The translations under genes were made by a program, and so were the position numbers. From Salvator merianae (taxonomy: Eukaryota; Chordata; Lepidosauria; Squamata; Teiidae), in assembly GCA_003586115.2 (NCBI GenBank), contig QVOM02000115.1:10124829-10188828 (forward strand): DNA of 64,000 bases. Direction: 5' to 3'. A model generated the notes under the pieces. That model worked only from the letters and a program-made list of their open reading frames with translations, searched no databases and was not told where the DNA came from. Below, in pieces: positions 20,328 through 33,172 of this stretch; position 1 is the first letter of the stretch; each line of letters starts with the position of its first letter.

Positions 20328-21935
20328 TGGGGACTTCTGGGGAAGATGGCCAAATGTACTTGCTGAGAGGAATTTTTCCTCCGAGCAAACCACAATGTGA
20401 GGAGACAGAGGGGGGAGTTCAAACCCCCTCTGTCAGAAGATTTCACCTCCCTGAGTGACAGGGAGGTGGAGGGATTCCTCATTTGAGCTCCATCAAGTCT
20501 CCCCCCAGCGGGGGCGGTGAGAGATTTGTGGCAACCTGCGCACAGAGGAAACGAAGGAGCTGGGAGAAATTTGTCAACATTCCCAAGTCACGTTGTGCGT
20601 TGTCTTCAAGACTGTAAGTTGGGCCGATCCTCTTTTAATTTATGAAAACATAAAACTAAGATAAACATTAAGAAAAGAAAAGAAAAGAAAAACAAAAAAA
20701 CCCTCTACAATTACAGCTTGGATAATGTATGCCGAAAGTTTAAATATCGTAATTCAGCAAGATGCTAAAGTATTTGCACAGGCTGTGAATCTTTAGATAA
20801 ATCATTCAAAGTTCTGTTCTTCGGACATGCTGGGGTTTTCAGTACCTCATTAAAATACATTTGAACTGTACTTATCAGCTAAACAAGCAGGCAGTAAATA
20901 TAAGATAGGAGTTCGGTTTAATTACGACAAAGGAATAATAAAAAAAAGTGCCTTTAATCATTAGACGGTTTCTTCAGAGAACTAAGTTACTAAGTCAAAT
21001 ATGGTGAGGAAAAACTTGCAACTAGAAAAAAACGAACAGTCAAAAGAACAGAGCTGTGACTTGCAATCAGATTTACTTCTTAAAAAAATGGACGCCATTT
21101 TTCAAGAAATTCGGAGTTCCTTTGAGATTCAGGGGCTGACTTTTGAGAGATTAAGACAAGACCTTAAAAATGAAATAGGTGCTATACGCACTGAACTTCA
21201 TGAAACAAAGGATAAGGCTTTGAAACTGGACGATTTTAAGGCAGAAATGCCTCAGACAAAATTTATGGCTCAAGAAATGCAGACTACGAGACAAGACGAG
21301 TCATCACTACTACTGATAACAGTTCAAGGTTCTATTTTTTCACTGAAGGAAGCCTTGGAAAAAAATCTTTCAGGGGAGGAAGGAACATATGAGGTGAATA
21401 ATAATGGAAGCAAACCATATTTGGAAGCAACAAAGATTCAGACTGAAATCTGTGAATAAGACACAACGTTTCTGGTTTAAACATGGAAAGGACTGGAGGA
21501 GGAAAAACAAAACAAAAAACTGAAGGAGTCAGAAGGGGGAACTTAAGAAGTGGCTGAGTAGAATAATGGGCAGAAGCCAAATTATTGAAAGACTGATATG
21601 AGAAGAAGATTCTGAGAGCTTGCGGAGATTGGATATATATAATAATCTACAGAAAAATAAGGCAGTGGATAGATTTTTGTGAAAACTGGAAACCCTCTAT
21701 TGAACTTTTGCGAGATCTGGAAAGCGGACCTAGAAAATGGATTGGTGTTTGCTGGAGGGAAAGAATGAAGAGAAAAGAAGACTATTGGTAGAAGATAAGA
21801 ACTGTGTGGTTGGGGGGTACGAAATATAGAAGAAATCTGGGAAGTAGGATGTCAGTAATTTAAAATGTTAATTGATGAATCATGAGTTACTAAGTGTAAT
21901 TTTATATATCCATAAAAATAAATAAAAAAATAAAA
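20328..21935 (+). mobile_element. Internally deleted, non-autonomous L1-type element (copy 1)
   Basis: Seen: perfect 16-bp target-site duplication aaattcagatctgatc at 20312-20327 and 21936-21951, and an A-rich tail (cataaaaataaataaaaaa). The 5' part (ggggaagatggccaaatg...) is followed by an ORF1-like frame (21001-21459). Then a short stretch encodes the extreme C-terminus of an L1 ORF2 (FCENWKPSIELLRDLESG, about 21675-21730), followed by the 3' UTR. The endonuclease and RT are absent. The copy at 33140-34891 has the same order, so this is a propagated deletion family rather than a single damaged L1. Layout resembles half-L1 (HAL1) elements in other lineages. Confidence 0.8.
21001..21459 (+). 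pseudogene. L1-type ORF1-like frame of the deleted element
   Basis: Seen: 152 codons, hydrophilic and helical (LLLKKMDAIFQEIRSSFE, then RLRQDLKNEIGAIRTELHE), consistent with a coiled-coil N-terminal region of an L1 ORF1. The coding trace continues out of frame to about 21540 (KHGKDWRRKN-like), where the other copy reads FWFKYGKDWRKRKKELKEP. No RNA-recognition or C-terminal domain is recognisable, so the protein is shorter than typical L1 ORF1. The start is the first ATG after the 5' region (atggtgaggaaaaacttgc). Could supply RNA-binding or trimerisation, but function is unknown. Confidence 0.5.
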
Positions 21936-22079
21936 AAATTCAGATCTGATCCACATGAGCTAAGAGCATGTTCGCATCAGACTTCAAATGGCCCAAAATG
22001 TGTTTGAAATTCAGTTTAAAAGTTTGACAGATGGATCCTCACAGGAAACAAATAGCAAGGGAGGTCAGCAGAAAGAGCT

Positions 22080-22230
22080 CATCTGTTTGCACCTTCTTTT
22101 CATTGTACTGTAATTCATCGTTACCTGTTTTTAACAGTTCTTGTGTGTTTTTAGCTGTTTTAACTCATGCAGAGACCTTGGAGTATAGGATGGAATATAA
22201 ATGAAAATAAATAATAATAAAAATAATAAC
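22080..22230 (+). mobile_element. L2-clade LINE 3' end fragment
   Basis: Seen: gagaccttggagtataggat then ggaatataaatgaaaataaa and (aat)n. This is the 3' terminal signature shared with other L2 copies here, in + orientation. Coding part absent. Confidence 0.45.
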
Positions 22231-22234
22231 TGAA

Positions 22235-24560
22235 CCATACATCATAATCATATAGTTGGACACTGTCACATTTTTATCTCCTAAACAAGCAAAGTTGGTA
22301 GGCACCAGAGAGGAGATGTTTTCAGTGGCACCATAGTGTTTCTGAAATTCTCTGCTGGTCCATTTTAGGTCAAAGTAAGTTCTGCATTTTGAAAAGGTTA
22401 AAAGGATCTTGAAGTCAACAGATACGGTCATAAAGGAGGTACTAAGATTCAAAGTTATTACAAATTTGCACATAAGAATCAGTACCTTGCATTGACTTTG
22501 AAAATGAAACTATATTTTACCAAAACTTTATAACTGCAAATATTTCTTTTTATGCTTTCTATTCAAAATAATTAGATTTCCTAATAAAAAATAGGTTTCT
22601 TATCTGATGCATTGATACATGAAGTATCTCGTTTATGTGCTGTGGAAGGATGTTGTGGCTTCCATAAATTTCATTCAAACCACAAAAGTTTTAGCACAAA
22701 GTTTACATGACCCATTGCAGATAAACAAATGGATTCTATGTGAACTACAACCAATGAGTGTATGATCTGCCCCCTCCCATGAACATTCTAGGCTAGAAAA
22801 GGTGGATTAGAGATTAATGAAAAGATGAAGGTCATACACAACTGTTTCTAAGGCAATTTTTAACTTCTTTTTTCACTACATGTGAACTCAGCTTGATCCT
22901 TGGTTGCATTCAAGAGCTTTCTGAATCTTCAGCTCTGTAACAACATCTTTCAGTTTAACTGCATGACTTATTTTATAAGTGCCTTGTAAATATTAATATG
23001 GTATGGTTTTGCTTGACAGTTCGTTTCCATTTTTCTTCTCTTTAGAGTCATAAAAAACTTGGCTTAGTACTTTTCTTCTAATGCCTTTTAACTTCAAAGT
23101 ATAAATGAATTAATACTGCCACCGTTAACCATTTAAATTAAGTGCAGTTTCTTCAGCCTATCCCTTCACATCATAGACAAAAAGCTGTGTGTTATCTTTG
23201 AACAAACACTTCCATGTTCTTTTGTCAATGAAGTAACTAGATTTTCCTCTGACTACCATTTTGAATATAATTAAATTTTACAATAGCAGCAAGAATGTTT
23301 GCAGTGTGTGTTTGGTATGTGGGATATTTTCATTCCTGTAGCTGTTATGAATGTAGTCAAAGAATAATTCACAGTTTGGTGTCTCAAAAACAACTTTGAA
23401 GGAACTGTGCTAGTATAAATAAAAGTTAATCAACAACAGAAATGTTCTCTGTATTCCAGTAACACACTATTCTTCTTCTCTGTCCTTCTCTCCATTTTAC
23501 CAAGGAAATACATTTCAAGTCAAGATTATTTCTAAACCACATGGGTGTATGGGTTAACAGACCCTTATCATGTAAGATTTCTGGCCCAATGCTGCCTAAT
23601 ATCTTAATGCAGAGACATTGCTTCTAGATGTTTTTGATATATTCATCTCTTCCCTTTCTGAAGGCCATAACGTGCTTTAAGGACTTGGAATGGGGAACTA
23701 TCACATACGATGAGTTAGATGGTCAGCAGTAGATGCAGGATTGCACCTGTCCTCCATGCTTTCATGATAACCTCTAATCAGAGTCTCTGTATTATAATAA
23801 AATAATGGAAGCCTGGAAAAGAAAGTTACAGTGAGTGCAATTCTGTCTTATCTGCAAGACAATTGCATCAACAAAGTTTTTATGTCTTGACTGGGATTGC
23901 TTGCATCTTATTTGATATTTCACTATTGGTCTAATTTCAAAGTTCTATCTTGATCATTGATGTCATTGTTCATTTGGTTCTTATTTGTTTGCTTTTATGC
24001 AGGGCTTTTCATTATATTTTAGAATCTACAACTAATTAGGCCAACACATGTCTTTTTCTTCTTCTTCTTTTTGACATTTTCCTCCATGTACCTGTCAGGT
24101 AAACTGCAATACAGAGGGAATGTGACATACTGAAATATTGCTGAGATGGCAAACTCAGCAAATTACTGACTGGCAAACTAATGTCTGATTCCTGTAATTA
24201 CTCTCTCTGGAATTGTATGATTGGTAAATGTTGAAATGAAACTGTCCAACTCCTATTACTGCATGTCAAAAATTAGTTGCATATCCTTAGAAAAAGAACA
24301 GAATAGAACCACCACAAAGTATTCTTGACTGCTCATTGTAACAGAAATCCTTAGCACTGATGTTTCAAGGTGAAGCTAGAAGTCTTCTGTCCCATATAAA
24401 ATCCTTCTTCTTAGCTGATTGGAATTTTTGTTCTTGCCAGCTATGTTAAGTCCTGACTTCACTCGTACTTTTTTTGTAAAGAAAATTTGGTGTTGTAAAA
24501 ATAGCAACTCTGTCAATTTGATTCCTCTGGTGGAAAGGCAAAGGTAAAAAGAAATGACAG
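22235..24560. other. AT-rich, repeat-poor non-coding sequence
   Basis: No gene or transposon recognised. The stretch around 22800-23320 has no repeat signature and contains runs such as gtaaatattaatatggtatg and cgttaaccatttaaattaag. It could be single-copy regulatory DNA, but nothing here proves conservation. Confidence 0.3.
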
Positions 24561-24570
24561 ACTTCTGTAT

Positions 24571-24909
24571 TAAGGATGTACACAAAAAAATTCACATTTT
24601 TGATTCTCTGTTGAAGCAAAACCCCATATTTTCACTTTTTTGGTGAATCAAAACATCAAAAAAGCAGTTTTTCACATTTGATTTCACAGTTTTTGTGATG
24701 TTTTTCCCACTGAAAATGCTCTTTTCATGGGTTAAAACATGGTAAAAACATGAATATCCCATTGAATGTTCCACTTTTGTGAGGTTAGAGAATAGTTCAT
24801 TTTGATCAAACTCTGAAAGTGTGAAAAACCACATTTTTGATTTGAATATCTGTGAATGCAAAATATTCGACCAAATTTGTGAAGATGATTCAAATTTTGC
24901 ACATCTCCA
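24571..24909. mobile_element. hAT MITE (AT-rich, TAGGGATGTGCA-type ends)
   Basis: Seen: perfect 8-bp target duplication ttctgtat at 24563-24570 and 24910-24917. The ends are inverted: left taaggatgtacacaaa, right ttttgcacatctcca. The body is 339 bp, non-coding and full of ttttgat/atcaaa inverted segments. Known: 8-bp duplications and TAGGG..TGTGCA ends are hAT features. Related copies: 44279-44629, probably 57519-57790, and by its ends 61268-62045. Confidence 0.8.
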
Positions 24910-24919
24910 TTCTGTATCT

Positions 24920-26820
24920 ATTGATGATGCCTTAATTTATGTGTTTCCATGTTCACCTGTGAAGTAAATTCCCTTACTGCTTCATGAACTTGCAAAGACA
25001 TGATTGTATTGCCTAAAATCATAATCCCTGCAATTTCTGACTTGTTGATAATCCCAAACACAGAACATTTGCTGATATTCAGAAGTTCTTTATAGTTCTT
25101 CAGAAGAGTTATTTTTTTTCTTCAATTTGCTTGCTTGCTTAAATAGGGATTGGCACCAAAAGAAGATATATTGTCTTTTTTTGGTGGTGAAAGAGATTAG
25201 GACCATGATCAGATAGCCTTATTAAAGTGGCAGTTATATGCTTCCATGGCATATGGATCATATGGTTGTGTATGCCTGCTGTCTGCACACTTTTGCAGAA
25301 ATGTAGAAAGGGACTGGGGGGAACATACGAGATTTTCCACTCAGTAAGAATTTCTGCAGTGCTGTCTCCTTCCTGTGCTGGTTTGTGCATCCATTGGGTG
25401 CCCTTTATTGGCACAGAAATTCAATGATCAGTCATATTTTGGACTGTAAAGCACACTGTGCAGTTGTAAAATGCCACAGGGCACATTTCAGTGTTGGAAT
25501 AATGATGGAGCCTGACACTTCAGTATCTGGTCTCTGCTGCTTCCACTGATTGAAGTTGGGAAGGATAGGGTTATCCATCCCACACCATCGTCCTGCAGAA
25601 AAGAATGGATTATCTTGTTATTTGTTTAATATCACATCAGGTTTGCAATAATGAACTGACTGATATAAAAGCAGCAAAAATCACATCCCTGCTGAGAGTT
25701 TATATATATTCTAACCTCTCTTTCCTCTTATGTCTAACATTTTTCTCTAGGACTGAAACAGAAAGGAAGAGAATGTTGATGAAAGAAACACATCATGCTC
25801 TGTAACATATTTTTTAAAGTTTGTAGAACCTGATTCTTACAAACGGAAGCTAAACTGAAACTGACAGTGATAAATATCCTTCATTGGTTAACTAGTCCCA
25901 TGCTGTGCCTTTGTGTATATGGAAAGTCCTGTCTTATAAATGAGTTTCCTAGGACATTTCTGTCCAAAACGTAGATTTTTCTTTCTTCAATAAAGAATGT
26001 CTTCAGAATGTATTGACTTACAGTGTCATCACAAAAGTGCAATCGAATCAAGCCCCTCCTGATGGCTCGCAGCTGTTCTGAGTTGATAATTGTGCTTGAT
26101 TAGTATTGATTCACTGAGAATAGAAACTAGCAACGGTCATGTTTTTGATCAAAAGAGACATTTTTCTTTTCATTTCCAGCTATCAGTTTTGTAGAGGAAC
26201 AAATATGGAACCAACAAATGCAAGCTTCAATCAAATCAAGAGTTTGGAATAGTTCCTTTTAGAAACTTCAGCTTTTGTGCTCCTACCTTGTTGGAAAGGA
26301 TTGTGAAAGTTAAAATTTCAGAACATAGATTTTTCTAAGCTCTGACCTAGCCAGGCTAGTTGGAAACTTTCTGAGAAATTAATTATAATTCAAGCTTGAT
26401 GTTGTTTTCAAAGTGCAGTCAGACAGTTTACAATATTCTGGTATTGGTACCCATTATGGGGAATATGGACTTTACTTCAAGAAATCTGAAATGCTCTAGG
26501 TACTACATCACTTGAGTCCTCCTCTCACCCTGCCTCTTTGCTTATATAGCTTCTCACCCAAAGGAAGAGGCACTTTTGGTCTTATTAAACCTCAGCTGGG
26601 GAAGAGCTGCCCATACCCAAGGAAAAGAAACATGTCTGTCACTAGAGACTCACATTTGTTCAGAGGGCATCTTATTAAGCATGTCTGTTCACACTTTCAA
26701 TTTCATTCAAATAATGAAGAAATGAAATAAACAATCCTTTATTTTGTTTTAACTATTATTTCTTGGCTAATTTTATTAAGGAATCTCTCATAAAAGCTAA
26801 GGAAACCTGAGGATTCTTTG
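24920..26820. other. Anonymous non-coding sequence
   Basis: No gene seen. Opposed frames at 25139-25427 are mirror shadows. No element ends recognised. Confidence 0.35.
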
Positions 26821-26829
26821 GGAGACAGT

Positions 26830-27350
26830 GTGGCGCCTGATAGTGCAGCAGTAACCAACTCACTGTTATTTTGCTTTCAAAGAGTTACCATTCACTATAG
26901 GAATAAACTCAAAATCTATGCCTAAAATGATGTTTCTTTTTCTTAATAACCCTACTCCATATTTTTCAAGAAGAATATTTAATGTTTGCTTTTAATTATT
27001 TTTTCTTTGCAATTTACAACAGGATTAAATAGCTACTTTGTTTCAAATAATTAAATATCCTTCTGTACTAGGTCTGCATGCTGAAAACAAAAATCCCTTT
27101 AATTAAAAAAAAGGGGAATTGTTCATTGTTGGTGGAACTGATACTGCCATTTGCTTGAGATGCAAAGACAGAAAATGGTCACTATTATAAACTCAAACAG
27201 CTGGGGGCCTTTCTTTATTGACAGCAATCTTTCAGGGTTAATTTTTCTGAATTTAATCCTGCCAGAGTGAGGGGGCGACTTATATTTTAAATATATTTTA
27301 GTGTTTTCTGTCATTATTGTGTGCTGTTTTTATTGCATTGCAGAATTTCC
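26830..27350. other. Candidate conserved non-coding block
   Basis: Inference only. A repeat-free AT-rich stretch with several homeodomain-like cores (ccctttaattaaaaaaaagg at about 27095, gcttttaattatttt near 26990, caaataattaaatatcc near 27045) and gagatgcaaagacag near 27160. No coding frame longer than about 63 codons. I could not test conservation; chance clustering in AT-rich DNA is possible. Confidence 0.2.
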
Positions 27351-27359
27351 CACTCATTT

Positions 27360-28080
27360 TGGGTTTTCCATCTTTGGGATCATCTAAATTGCAAAAATTC
27401 CCCACATTCTGTTAGCTAGTGGTGTAAGGAACTCACAACTGGAGCCCTTGCCCCAGACTTAAATCCATGCTAAAGGGCTGCTTAAACCATATTTTCTGAA
27501 GCCTATCTTAGTAGTTTTAAAAAGGTTTGCCTCTAAAGTGTATTTTGTGCATCAGTAAACATACTTCAGTCAACGGGTACAGGTAAAGCTGGGGAACTGA
27601 TTCTGTCCTTTTCTAAAAACAATTTTTGTGGTCATTACAAGTATATTTTTTCTGCTATATTGCTGCCCTTCTTCCTGCAGTTAAAGCAGAAAGGAATGAG
27701 AAGGTGAAAGTTTTTTCTTTGACCTGCCTCTGCTATCTTTCCTTCTTTCTTGATACAGTATAGTAAAGGAGTCTAGTAGTACCTTAGAGATTAGCAAAGA
27801 AAAAGAAGTTAGTAGCATGAGCTTTTGTAAACTTAAACCTGCTTGATCAGATGTATCTCTACTGCTCTACCATTCTAGCACTCTAGTGAGCACATAAGGC
27901 AGAATAGGTGCTCAATGGACACACGGACATGTGGTCCCTGCACCATCAGGCCATTCTCACAGATCCATACAACCCCATGGAGATATTGCTTCCATTCACT
28001 TCAGCTTTAGAGATGATTGAAATTGAACAGCATCTTTACAATTCCAACAGAGGCTGAAGACATCACCTCAACAACATCTG
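27360..28080. other. Anonymous non-coding sequence
   Basis: No gene or repeat recognised. Confidence 0.35.
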
Positions 28081-28084
28081 GAAA

Positions 28085-28600
28085 CCAGTATTTATTTGAT
28101 CAGATGATGTATGCAGCACAATCAACAATTGTATTAGGATGGAGGGAAAGTACTAAATGGATATTATATAATTGATAAAAGTATCTAATGGAACAATATA
28201 GATTTGATAACATGCAGGAAAAAAGATTTAAAAGTCAAGGTATGAAATTGCTTGCTAAGACAGAAGAAAAATGGAAAGATTTATTGTTCTTTCCAAGGAG
28301 ACTCCAAGCGCCAGAAGAACTGAGAGTTGAAATAACAAGACTAACATTTTGTTCCAGCTAAAATGAAAGTGAAAAAAGATGGAAGAAACAATCTACATAT
28401 CATCAACGGTTGTGCATAAGGGGTGGATGGGTAGTGTGATGTATCTGCTTTTTTGTTTGTTTTGTAATTTTATTATTTGGGGGAGCACGGTTTTTTGTTA
28501 TGAATTGTTATTTCTTTCTTTAATAATAACAACAAAAACAGCGATCATAATAATAATATAAAAAATAATTTAAAAAACTCCTGGAAATCTTATCCATTCT
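28085..28600 (+). mobile_element. L1-type LINE 3' end (ORF2 C-terminus plus 3' UTR)
   Basis: Seen: after mending two stops, 28103-28365 reads YAAQSTIVLGWRESTKW, then YLMEQYRFDNMQEKRFK, then LLAKTEEKWKDLLLFPRR. This resembles the L1 ORF2 C-terminal pattern (aA..t.a..W....p....W....). It is followed by a 3' UTR and a tail of (aat)n/(aac)n and A-rich sequence at about 28520-28575. Different subfamily from the L1 pieces at 20.3, 33.1 and 44.7 kb. 5' truncated. Confidence 0.5.
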
Positions 28601-28619
28601 GCATAGGACATTGTCCCAT

Positions 28620-29110
28620 GATATAAAGGGGTCTAGAGATCTCCCTCCCTTTCGCATGCTAGGGTGGATTATGGAAGCCCCCATCCCCTCCTGCCATGCT
28701 CCATCTGCACAGGATGCAGTGTAGACTGGACTAGGGCACCTAAAATGGTGTCCTAACCCAGTTTACTGGTAGATCTTGACACCAGTAAAGTATATTGGTA
28801 GCATACTTGACCATGGAGGCATGGTCATGCTCCATGGTCCAGTATACTACAGAGACTCTTTTCAGTGGTACAACAGGTACACTGCTGAAATGCATCCCCA
28901 AGAGCTCTGAAGACCAGGAACTTTAGTTCATTGCTATCAGAGCATTTGAAGGCTCCTGTGCCAGGTCCAAAGCCAGCACTAACTTTGGAGCCAGCATGGG
29001 GGCTAGTTTGGGACAAGCCATCCCAATGTGGATAGCCTTGACCTGTGCTAGAAACAGCCCACCTCAGCTTGGGACAGGTTACTAAACCTGGGATTGGGCA
29101 GCTCACCCTG
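28620..29110. mobile_element. Family B MITE-like core, ends unclear
   Basis: Seen: cttttcagtggtacaacagg and tacactgctgaaatgcatcc echo the tacactggtgaaatgg core of 8935-9324, with a following gctctgaagaccaggaactt-type segment also found near 56105-56140. No intact terminal repeats found, so boundaries are approximate. Confidence 0.3.
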
Positions 29111-29114
29111 TCCT

Positions 29115-29730
29115 GAAATAATAGCTGTTAGTACAAGTATGGCCCTCTTTTCAAAAACAAATAGTCAACAGTGATGATAACGTGCAGCCAATCCCTAATA
29201 GGCAGGTCATGGTCATTAATTACACAATAAACCAAAAAGCAATCAACAATGTTTGTGTGGAGAACCAACAGGTTATTAAGCAAACAGTAGGCCAACAGCT
29301 AGGAACATGCCTTCATAGAACTAGTCAAAGTCAAGAACCACTTCTTACCACCAAAAATAATTAGTTCTCTGAAGATGGATAGCACAGTTGTATCTGGAAG
29401 CTAAGATTCCAGACCTGACCATAGCAGAACATCCAAGAAAAATCTAATGGGATCATATTACAGCTGTTTTCCATTTAATGGTACGTTAATTTTTAACACT
29501 ATATCTGAACATAGCATTTGCAATGCTATAAGCACCTCACTTTCTTACCTCAACTTTCTAGTATTGCAAAAGTATCTATAATAATAGTAATAAAATGACT
29601 TTATTACTTTTAATGTTGTTGGTGCTCAGTCAGAAGAACACATATTTAAAACCTGAACCTAATGTTGATGGAAAAGGTCAGGGACAGATAGTTAACAACT
29701 GAATATAAATGTGAAATGAAAACATACTAT
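29115..29730. other. Anonymous non-coding sequence
   Basis: No gene or repeat recognised. Confidence 0.3.
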
Positions 29731-29734
29731 GCAT

Positions 29735-30420
29735 CTATGGTTAATTTGTTTATTTAAATTTAATATAGAAGTACTTGTTCCATAAAAATCCAGGGCAACT
29801 TATGAAAACATGTCTCCAACTATACCCGTAGCTCATAAAAAACAAGCTAAAGCTACCAATGCTTAAAGACCTTTAACATTATAAAAATAGAAAGAAGAGC
29901 AGGAGATCAGATGTATATGCCAGAGTCAGCAAAGTCCAATGCAAATATATGTTGAGAGGTTTCTTAAAGGTAGTCAAGATAAGAGATATTCCAATTTAAG
30001 AGGGAAATTGCTACATAGAATATAAGCAATCATTTAAAAGTCTGCATTGTTTTTTCCACCATTCTGGACCTCCCTTTTAGCAGTAGCATCAAAGGGCTTT
30101 CCTCTGGAGTTCTTAATGCTTATCCTGGATTTTTAAGGCAGATGAAACATTCTGTCAGGTATCATACCCCTATGCCATTTAAGTTCTTCTTGGTTAATGC
30201 AAGAACTTTGCAATAGGCCTGATACCTCTGTGATGCCAGAGCAAGACTGCTGCAGACCACTTACAAAAAGTTCCCCCTGTCAAAAGATGGGCAGCTGCAT
30301 TTTGAACAAGCTGCAGTTTCCAAAATGTTTTTAAAGACAGCACTGCCTAGAGCATATTTCCATAAACCAAAGGTGAGGTAATCTGCCTTTAGGGTCAACA
30401 AAATTAGTGATCTGAAATAA
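29735..30420 (-). mobile_element. Very old L2-clade LINE fragment
   Basis: Seen: gggcagctgcattttgaaca with agctgcagtttccaaa (about 30289-30320) corresponds to the cagctgcattctg..c..gctgcagcttc segment of an antisense L2 RT C-terminus (compare 53025-53060). The left edge has tttatttaaatttaatatag like an L2 tail in reverse. Frames destroyed. Confidence 0.4.
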
Positions 30421-30424
30421 TAAT

Positions 30425-33115
30425 TTTACTAACCTATTGTTTAGATCAAGCTGCTCTTGATTCTATACTTTAATTTCCCATAATGCCACTTACAATTTTA
30501 TCTTTGGCACATAATTTATCTTTGGCACATAAATATTGAAATGGTCTACTACGTATATGTGTATATATATATAAATATTAAAAACACACATACAAAACAA
30601 TTAAAATATATAATTAATAGTGAATCAGGCTATGAAAAATTAATCTTTGCTTCAGATTATTCATTACAAACCACACACTTATACTTATACCATTGCATTA
30701 GTAAAAATTAAACTTGGCTAGTAAGCAGTAGCATAAATTAAGTTGCTGATAAATTGAACTGTCATGGATATAATTGTTAGACAAAATTTTAGCTGATTCC
30801 ACAAGAGTGTTATAATGTTCATACACAAAAGCAATGAATCACTATTTGTTTTCCATTGTTTTCAGTGTATGTGAAAGATATTTTAAATGTCTGTTTTATT
30901 AACGACTAGTTACACATCAGCAATGCACCAATGTGAAAACAAAGGGGGTAAACTGTAGTGAGAGTTAGAATTCTATGGATGATTTGCAATAATTCACTGG
31001 TTATAAAATGGTTTGCAATCCAATCAACACCATATCCTATGGTGTTCCTATGGATCCTGTTTTTTTCTGTGTAGCACCCTGTTGATTATTGGACCACCGT
31101 TCTCATCATTTCTGACTGTTATCTCTCCTGGCTGATCTTGATAGTGCATATAATTCAAATTCAGGAAAGCTTTCCTTGAGTTGTAATGTGTCACACACCT
31201 ATTACTTTCTAGGTCCGGGTCCTTTCCCTTATTTGCGGTACAGAGATACCTCAATTTACATGCTGGCTCATTTCAGAAAAATGGCACGTAAATACTGTGT
31301 AAATTAAGCAATTGTCTTCAGAGTAAAACTGGGAATTACTTTAACTGTGCCCGAGAAGTCCATTAATCTGCATTGGTTTGATCAATACATATGCATTGCA
31401 TTGCCTGATGATTATAATAACTTGAATGGAGAATTGGTCTCCTAATGCAAGTTAATGGAGGAAAAGAAAGCCTTGGCTGGCTTACATTGGGTTGATTGAT
31501 CTGCATGGGGATTTACATTTCCTTGAATTGGTAATTGGCCTCTCAATGCAAGTAAATTGAGGAAAGGAACATGCATTCAAAGGAGCAATGCCATTTACCT
31601 TTGGGACAATGCAAAAACACATAAATGACATACCTGAAACCTGCACTTCACAGATGCCAGCTAAGATGCCTGCATTATTACTTATCCATACTTCAGGGAA
31701 GGGTTTTCAATAGATTGTAATGCTGAAACACACAGATATCAGCTCCACAAACCCAAACATTGTTTTTTTCCCATAGATTGCAATGCTGAAGCACACAGAA
31801 GGCAGTCATGATGCCAACACCCCACCCCATGCCCAAACAAGAGATTTATGGCAAAAGAGGAAGGAGTAGAAAGAAATTCTTGTAGTTTTAATGCCTTTTG
31901 AAAATGATGAGGATCAAGTTGGGTAGGATGGGAAGGTGGCAGAGTCCTGACATCCCAGAACATGAGTCATATTTTTTCAGTTTCTGTGCACATAAAAAGG
32001 GTGTGCACAAATATTTTTGTACCACAAAGTAGTATGCACAACATTAGACTGTGTGCACAGTGATAAAAGGTGCATGAATGAAAAGCATACATCCCTACTA
32101 ACTACTCCTCCATCCCTACTAGCACATCCCTACTAGCTACTCCTTGATGCCTCTCCTAAAGGTAGCCTCTTCCACTCAGTGTTGGTCTTGAGGTGGTATA
32201 ACTGACAGTATAGAATCTGTTGTTAATGGCACATTACAGTCATCCCTCCTAATATATGCTTTCTCAGAACACAATTTTGGTTATGGGTGGTCAGGAAATT
32301 TCAGCAATGCTCCTTCTACCTGGGTCCATAATTTTACATGGGTTATGCATGATTTTGGCACCAAAACAAGTGGGTCAGAGAAGAAACACAAGGAATCCTG
32401 GGAGCTTCCTTTGGACCCATTTTCCCACTTGCTTTTGCAAATGGAGAAAGTCACCTTATGACTGGTGAGTGATGGTGAGTTCTGAATGTGGTTTTTCATG
32501 AGCAGGCAAGTTGGGCTGCTTTTGAATTATGTGCCAAAGTAGAAGATATTTTTCTTTGTTCTGTTTTGATGTCTGACATTCATGGGAGGTCTTGCTTGGA
32601 GTGGTTCTGATGTGTTGCAGCTCAGCTCCATGCCAGTTCAGGGATGTGACACTCCAGGGAAGATTCTGGTCCCTTCCAGACATCACTTATTTACAAGCGA
32701 TATCCTGCATGTTAGCATTTGACAAGCAGCAGAGTGTTATCACAACAAATAGTATCACATGGAGTATTTTCAAATAGCAACAGCTCATGCCAAACCTCTC
32801 ACACCGTACTCCAGAATAGAGCTGAAATTATGGAATAACAGGATATTGCACTATGATAGTTAATTTTAGCAGATTAGTGATAACCTGGTAAATCACCTCT
32901 ATATTCCAGTACTCTAATGGGAGTACTGTCATCATGTCTGGCAAACAAGGTACAACTGTGAAATAATTATGGATTTTTGACCCTGTTTGGATGCAGCCAC
33001 TATTTGGTGTGGTTGTGATGTGACATTTTGAATCCAAATAACTTTCCTCTATTGAATTGCACTGAGAGATCAAATCAATATAAGTGAAGAGAATTCCAGC
33101 AACAGAAGTCAATGA
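30425..33115. other. Anonymous non-coding sequence with degenerate direct repeats
   Basis: No gene. A (ta)n-rich tract lies at about 30548-30600. Two imperfect direct repeats: taatgcaagttaatggagg (about 31444) with caatgcaagtaaattgagg (about 31538); and atagattgtaatgctgaaac (about 31711) with atagattgcaatgctgaagc (about 31775). These look like an old, internally repetitive element of unknown type. Confidence 0.3.
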
Positions 33116-33139
33116 ACTTTAAGTCAATAGAGTTTTTGG

Positions 33140-33141
33140 TT

Positions 33142-33172
<31 letters not shown>

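Noticed and set aside
31985..32140. hAT MITE suggested by gggtgtgcacaaat and repeated catccctacta
   Set aside because: Ends are suggestive, but no matching 8-bp duplication or consistent inverted ends could be set; the catcccta repeats may be a short local duplication.
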